DNA of 8,202 bases. Origin: Spirochaetales bacterium (lineage in GTDB: Bacteria > Spirochaetota > Spirochaetia > Sphaerochaetales > Sphaerochaetaceae). Each line of letters begins with the position of its first letter. Within the stretch, counting starts at the first letter, position 1. Made by a program: the position numbers and the translations under genes. Shown here piece after piece: positions 6,034 through 8,202 of the stretch. Under the pieces are notes generated by a model. The model did not search any database and was not told the origin of the DNA. It saw only the letters and a list, made by a program, of their open reading frames with translations. Location: the NCBI GenBank assembly GCA_022771185.1, contig JALFCJ010000147.1, positions 1-8,202 on the forward strand. The letters run 5' to 3'.

Positions 6034-6892
6034 TCTTTGTTTCTATAGAGGAAGGTAGAACTCTTGAATAAGGAGGAATATCTTCCTTGACCCATGCGTT
6101 TGAGCCGATGACAGATCCTTCTCCCACTGTAATAGGACCAAGGACTGATGCGTTTGCATATATAGTTACATTATTCTCAATGGTAGGGTGACGTTTGATG
6201 TCCCTCAATAACATACCGCAGGCATCTTTAGGGAAAGAGAGAGCCCCAAGGGTTACACCTTGATATATCTTAACATTGTCACCGATGACAGTGGTCTCTC
6301 CAATTACTACGCCGGTTCCATGGTCGATAAAGAAGCTGTCACCGATCTCTGCTCCAGGGTGAATATCTATTCCTGTGTCAGAGTGTACGATTTCATTTAG
6401 CATCCTTGGAATATAAGGAACCCCAAGAGAGAATAGGAGGTGACCGATTCTATGGACTGCAATAGCCTTGAAACCTGGATAAGAGAGAATAATCTCTGAA
6501 ACAGTCTTTGCAGCAGGGTCTCCTCTGAAACCAGCTTCTGCATCCCTTTTTAGTTTTGATCTGATCTCTGGAAGTGCCTTTAAGAACTCACTTGTAGCGT
6601 TCTTTGCATTCTCTGATGCCGTCTTTCTGTCAGTTTTTGTCCTCCATGCAATCTTTGAGCATTGATATAACAGATCTGAAGCGGCTTCCATATGCCTTGA
6701 AAGAACACCTTTCAACATTCCTGGAGAAGAAAATTCCTCTCCTCCGGGAAAAAGGAGGGAAAGGAATTCATCCATCATATTTCTAATATTCTCGATACTT
6801 GGTAAAAGAAGGTTTTTATCTTCAAAAGAACCTTTAGTTCTTTCGAAAGAGGATACGTAATCGTCAAGAAATGGTGAATAATCAAATTTCAT
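6002..6892 (-). CDS. cysE: Serine O-acetyltransferase (EpsC/CysE family)
   Basis: A 296-aa enzyme making O-acetylserine from serine and acetyl-CoA, the committed step to cysteine. The alpha-helical N-terminal region (about 1-165) ends in GDPAAKTVSEIILSYPGF (124-141) and HRIGH (147-151). The left-handed beta-helix follows: SDTGIDIHPGAEIG (171-184), the catalytic-site DHGTGVVIGET (190-200, D190-H191), YQGVTLG (210-216), RHPTIENNVTIYANASVLG (234-252, H235) and VIGSNAWV (261-268). The N-terminal region is longer than in many bacterial CysE proteins, as in EpsC-type enzymes. The C-terminal tail is short. It lies 35 nt downstream of bioY on the same strand and may be co-transcribed with it, although TAAAAT exactly 6 nt before the ATG (6904-6899) suggests its own leaderless start; GAGG is present but only 1 nt from the ATG. 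No cysK is in the window. Confidence 0.95.
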   Translation of the reverse strand: MKFDYSPFLDDYVSSFERTKGSFEDKNLLLPSIENIRNMMDEFLSLLFPGGEEFSSPGMLKGVLSRHMEAASDLLYQCSKIAWRTKTDRKTASENAKNATSEFLKALPEIRSKLKRDAEAGFRGDPAAKTVSEIILSYPGFKAIAVHRIGHLLFSLGVPYIPRMLNEIVHSDTGIDIHPGAEIGDSFFIDHGTGVVIGETTVIGDNVKIYQGVTLGALSFPKDACGMLLRDIKRHPTIENNVTIYANASVLGPITVGEGSVIGSNAWVKEDIPPYSRVLPSSIETKIIQRKPQVEK

Positions 6893-6927
6893 ACCTCTAT
6901 TTTATACTTTTCACCATATTCTTTCTA

Positions 6928-7467
6928 TTATTCATCCTTCTCTCTTCTATCGAGTTTTGCCCTTAGCTTAAGTGTTTCTGGATACAAAAGTTTGCCGCAA
7001 ATTGCAGCACAAGCAATTTTTACTGCGTCTCCAACGATAAATGGAGTGAGGCCTGTGGCTATTGCCTTTGTCCATGTTGTATCGAGTTTTACTTTAAGCC
7101 AGACTATTCCTACAACATAAATCACTACTTCCATAACAAGAAGAACAACTACGTTCCACAAAATGGAGTCCCTCTTCTTTTTTGCCAGGAGAGAACCTAC
7201 TGGTGCTGAAAGCATGAAGCCGAAGATAAATCCACCGGTCGGACCGAGAAGGGCGGCGAGGCCTCCTCCTGAAGTAAAGATCGGAAGACCAATTGCACCT
7301 AGCACAATGTAGATGAGAAGGGACGAAAAAGACGAAAGGGGAGGTAAAAGAAGTGCCGCCAGGAAAATGAACAATGTCTGAAGCGTCATAGGGACAGGAA
7401 ACATCGGTATCCTGATAAAAGCACCGGCAGCTACTAAAGCTGTAAAAAGGGAAATTAACATAATCAT
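6928..7467 (-). CDS. bioY: Biotin transporter BioY (ECF S component)
   Basis: A 179-aa inner-membrane protein with about six hydrophobic helices, the substrate-binding unit for biotin uptake. Family landmarks: GAFIRIPMFPVPMTLQTLF near the N-terminus, the GLPIFTSGGGLAALLGPTGGFIFGF loop-helix, and LTPFIVGDAVKIACAA near the C-terminus with the conserved G-D-x-x-K. BioY can work alone or with the ATPase/T-component pair of an ECF transporter; no such partner is present here. Starts are possible at TTG 7473, ATG 7467 and ATG 7461. I chose 7467 because TATCCT lies exactly 6 nt upstream, preceded by TTGACT at 18 nt. There is no SD before any of them. It is divergent from birA across a BirA operator, which supports biotin-controlled expression, and is followed by cysE. 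Confidence 0.94.
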   Translation of the reverse strand: MIMLISLFTALVAAGAFIRIPMFPVPMTLQTLFIFLAALLLPPLSSFSSLLIYIVLGAIGLPIFTSGGGLAALLGPTGGFIFGFMLSAPVGSLLAKKKRDSILWNVVVLLVMEVVIYVVGIVWLKVKLDTTWTKAIATGLTPFIVGDAVKIACAAICGKLLYPETLKLRAKLDRREKDE

Positions 7468-7473
7468 GGCCAA

Positions 7474-7503
7474 AGGATAGAAATCTTAAATAAAAATAGT
7501 CAA
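7474..7503 (-). promoter_or_regulatory. Probable leaderless promoter of bioY
   Basis: On the minus strand TTGACT (7503-7498; 5 of 6 to consensus), an 18-nt spacer and TATCCT (7479-7474) end 6 nt before the ATG at 7467. The -35 box lies within the left half-site of the BirA operator, so bound repressor would cover it. Inferred from motif and spacing. Confidence 0.5.
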
Positions 7504-7527
7504 CCAATTTTTAAATAAGGTTTACAA
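7497..7527. promoter_or_regulatory. BirA operator between bioY and birA
   Basis: The right half-site GGTTTACAA (7519-7527) is identical to the half-site I recall for the E. coli biotin operator. The left half-site TAGTCAACC (7497-7505) matches the expected TTGTAAACC at 7 of 9 positions. The spacer is 13 nt, somewhat shorter than the usual 14-16. Its place between a biotin importer and a BirA with a DNA-binding domain strongly supports the assignment. The half-sites overlap the -35 boxes of the two divergent promoters. Confidence 0.82.
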
Positions 7528-7549
7528 ACTAAGTATATAGTTCTAAATT
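7521..7549 (+). promoter_or_regulatory. Probable leaderless promoter of birA
   Basis: TTTACA (7521-7526; 5 of 6 to consensus), a 17-nt spacer and TAAATT (7544-7549; 4 of 6) end 6 nt before the birA ATG, so transcription would begin at the start codon. The -35 box is inside the right BirA half-site, predicting autorepression. Confidence 0.45.
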
Positions 7550-7555
7550 GTTCCC

Positions 7556-8202
7556 ATGGATACGAAAGTTCAAGTTTTAAACATATTAAATGAAAACGAA
7601 GGTAGTTTTGTAAGCGGAGAGAGAATGGCAAATGAAATCGGAGTATCGAGAATGGCCATCAGCAAGGCTGTCGCTACGCTAATAGAACAGGGGCATAACA
7701 TTGAAGCTGTAAAACATAAAGGATATAGGTTTGATGGTAAGAACGATATCTTTTCAGAAGAATCTTTGCGAGCTGCTTTGAAGAATAGTGGCATAACAGG
7801 ATATTATTTAGCAGAAACCGTTTCTACCAATATTGATGCCAAACGTCTTTCAAGTGAAGGTGTAAAGCCTCCTTTTCTAGTATGTACAGCGAAGCAGACC
7901 GGAGGAAAGGGACGATTGGGACGTCGTTTCGAGTCTCCTCTTGGAGGCGTCTATTTTTCTCTTGTTCTCTCGGGAGACAAGATTGCCTCCCCATCTTTAG
8001 TCACAATCTCCGCCGCCTGGGCTATCTCTGATGTGATGGAGCGTCTTACCGGAATAGAAACATCCATTAAGTGGGTGAATGATGTATACATAAAAGATAA
8101 AAAGGCTGTAGGAATCCTTACAGAAGGAATAGTAAACATGGAGGAAGGAGGACTAAGCCAAGTTGTAATTGGCTGTGGTGTGAACTTAAAGACAAAAAGA
8201 GA
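7556..8202 (+). CDS. birA: Bifunctional biotin--[acetyl-CoA-carboxylase] ligase / biotin operon repressor BirA, 3' end cut off
   Basis: The frame from ATG 7556 is open to the window edge (215 complete codons; a full protein would be roughly 320 aa). Residues 1-60 are a winged helix-turn-helix: SGERMANEIGVSRMAISKAV (20-39) is the recognition helix region, and HKGYRF (54-59) the wing with its usual G-Y. The ligase domain follows: ETVSTNIDAKRL (87-98), the biotinyl-AMP loop GKGRLGRRF (117-125), KWVNDVY (172-178), GILTE (186-190) and VIGCGVNL (204-211). KWVND replaces the usual KWPND, a small deviation. The enzyme makes biotinyl-5'-AMP, attaches biotin to carboxylase carrier domains and, when biotin is plentiful, dimerises on its operator. 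The HTH domain together with the adjacent operator shows it is a repressor-type BirA. No SD precedes the ATG. The missing part is the C-terminal SH3-like domain. Confidence 0.95.
   Translation, partial: MDTKVQVLNILNENEGSFVSGERMANEIGVSRMAISKAVATLIEQGHNIEAVKHKGYRFDGKNDIFSEESLRAALKNSGITGYYLAETVSTNIDAKRLSSEGVKPPFLVCTAKQTGGKGRLGRRFESPLGGVYFSLVLSGDKIASPSLVTISAAWAISDVMERLTGIETSIKWVNDVYIKDKKAVGILTEGIVNMEEGGLSQVVIGCGVNLKTKR

Noticed and set aside
7094..7507. Alternative minus-strand frame of 137 codons over bioY
   Set aside because: It is Phe/Ser/Arg/Cys-rich low-complexity sequence in a shifted frame; bioY in the other frame matches its family throughout.
7570..8139. Minus-strand open frames within birA
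   Set aside because: The plus strand encodes BirA with all ligase motifs over the same interval, so these are shadow frames.
1..8202. CRISPR array, tRNA or rRNA gene, or defence system
   Set aside because: No regularly spaced direct repeats, no tRNA-like or rRNA segments, and no nuclease/helicase/toxin-antitoxin architecture beyond the possible TnpB fragment.

Overview
The window is compact bacterial chromosomal DNA with moderately low GC, and most of it is housekeeping or central-metabolism genes. Gene content and protein style (plant-like arogenate/prephenate dehydrogenase, MtaB, a stand-alone PduL, BioY beside BirA) fit best with a host-associated anaerobe, possibly a spirochaete of the Sphaerochaeta/Treponema kind. 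That placement is inferred from general resemblance only; there is no rRNA or other phylogenetic marker here.

Layout. Positions 1-603 are accessory debris: a minus-strand open frame that runs off the left edge and resembles the N-terminus of a TnpB/OrfB transposase (1-113), a perfect short hairpin (178-195), a remnant that looks like the N-terminus of an IS66 transposase (about 216-440), and an AT-rich gap with a long inverted repeat (504-550). From 604 the genes are tightly packed: comEC-like (+) overlapping rsmA (+); a CDP-alcohol phosphatidyltransferase (-) convergent with rsmA and lying downstream of pduL (-); then, divergently from pduL, tyrA-mtaB (+, 4-nt overlap); a bioY-cysE pair (-) convergent with mtaB; and birA (+), divergent from bioY and cut by the right edge.

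How the genes work together. bioY (biotin uptake) and birA (biotin ligase/repressor) share an 82-90 bp divergent control region holding a recognisable BirA operator. Its two half-sites sit on the likely -35 boxes of both promoters, so biotin-loaded BirA could shut off its own gene and bioY together, with cysE possibly co-transcribed behind bioY. tyrA (last committed steps to tyrosine) and mtaB (tRNA A37 methylthiolation) form one transcription unit. pduL probably supplies acyl-phosphate/acyl-CoA interconversion in fermentation.

The most interesting signal is at gene starts. Five genes (rsmA, tyrA, cysE, bioY, birA) lack a usable Shine-Dalgarno sequence but carry a TANNNT (-10-like) hexamer exactly 6 nt before the ATG. 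pduL and mtaB instead have good SD sequences and no such hexamer. This is what leaderless transcription would look like. No new defence or mobile system is evident; the other notable points are a ComEC without its nuclease-like domain, a terminator ending at the start codon of the next gene, and the plant-like TyrA.
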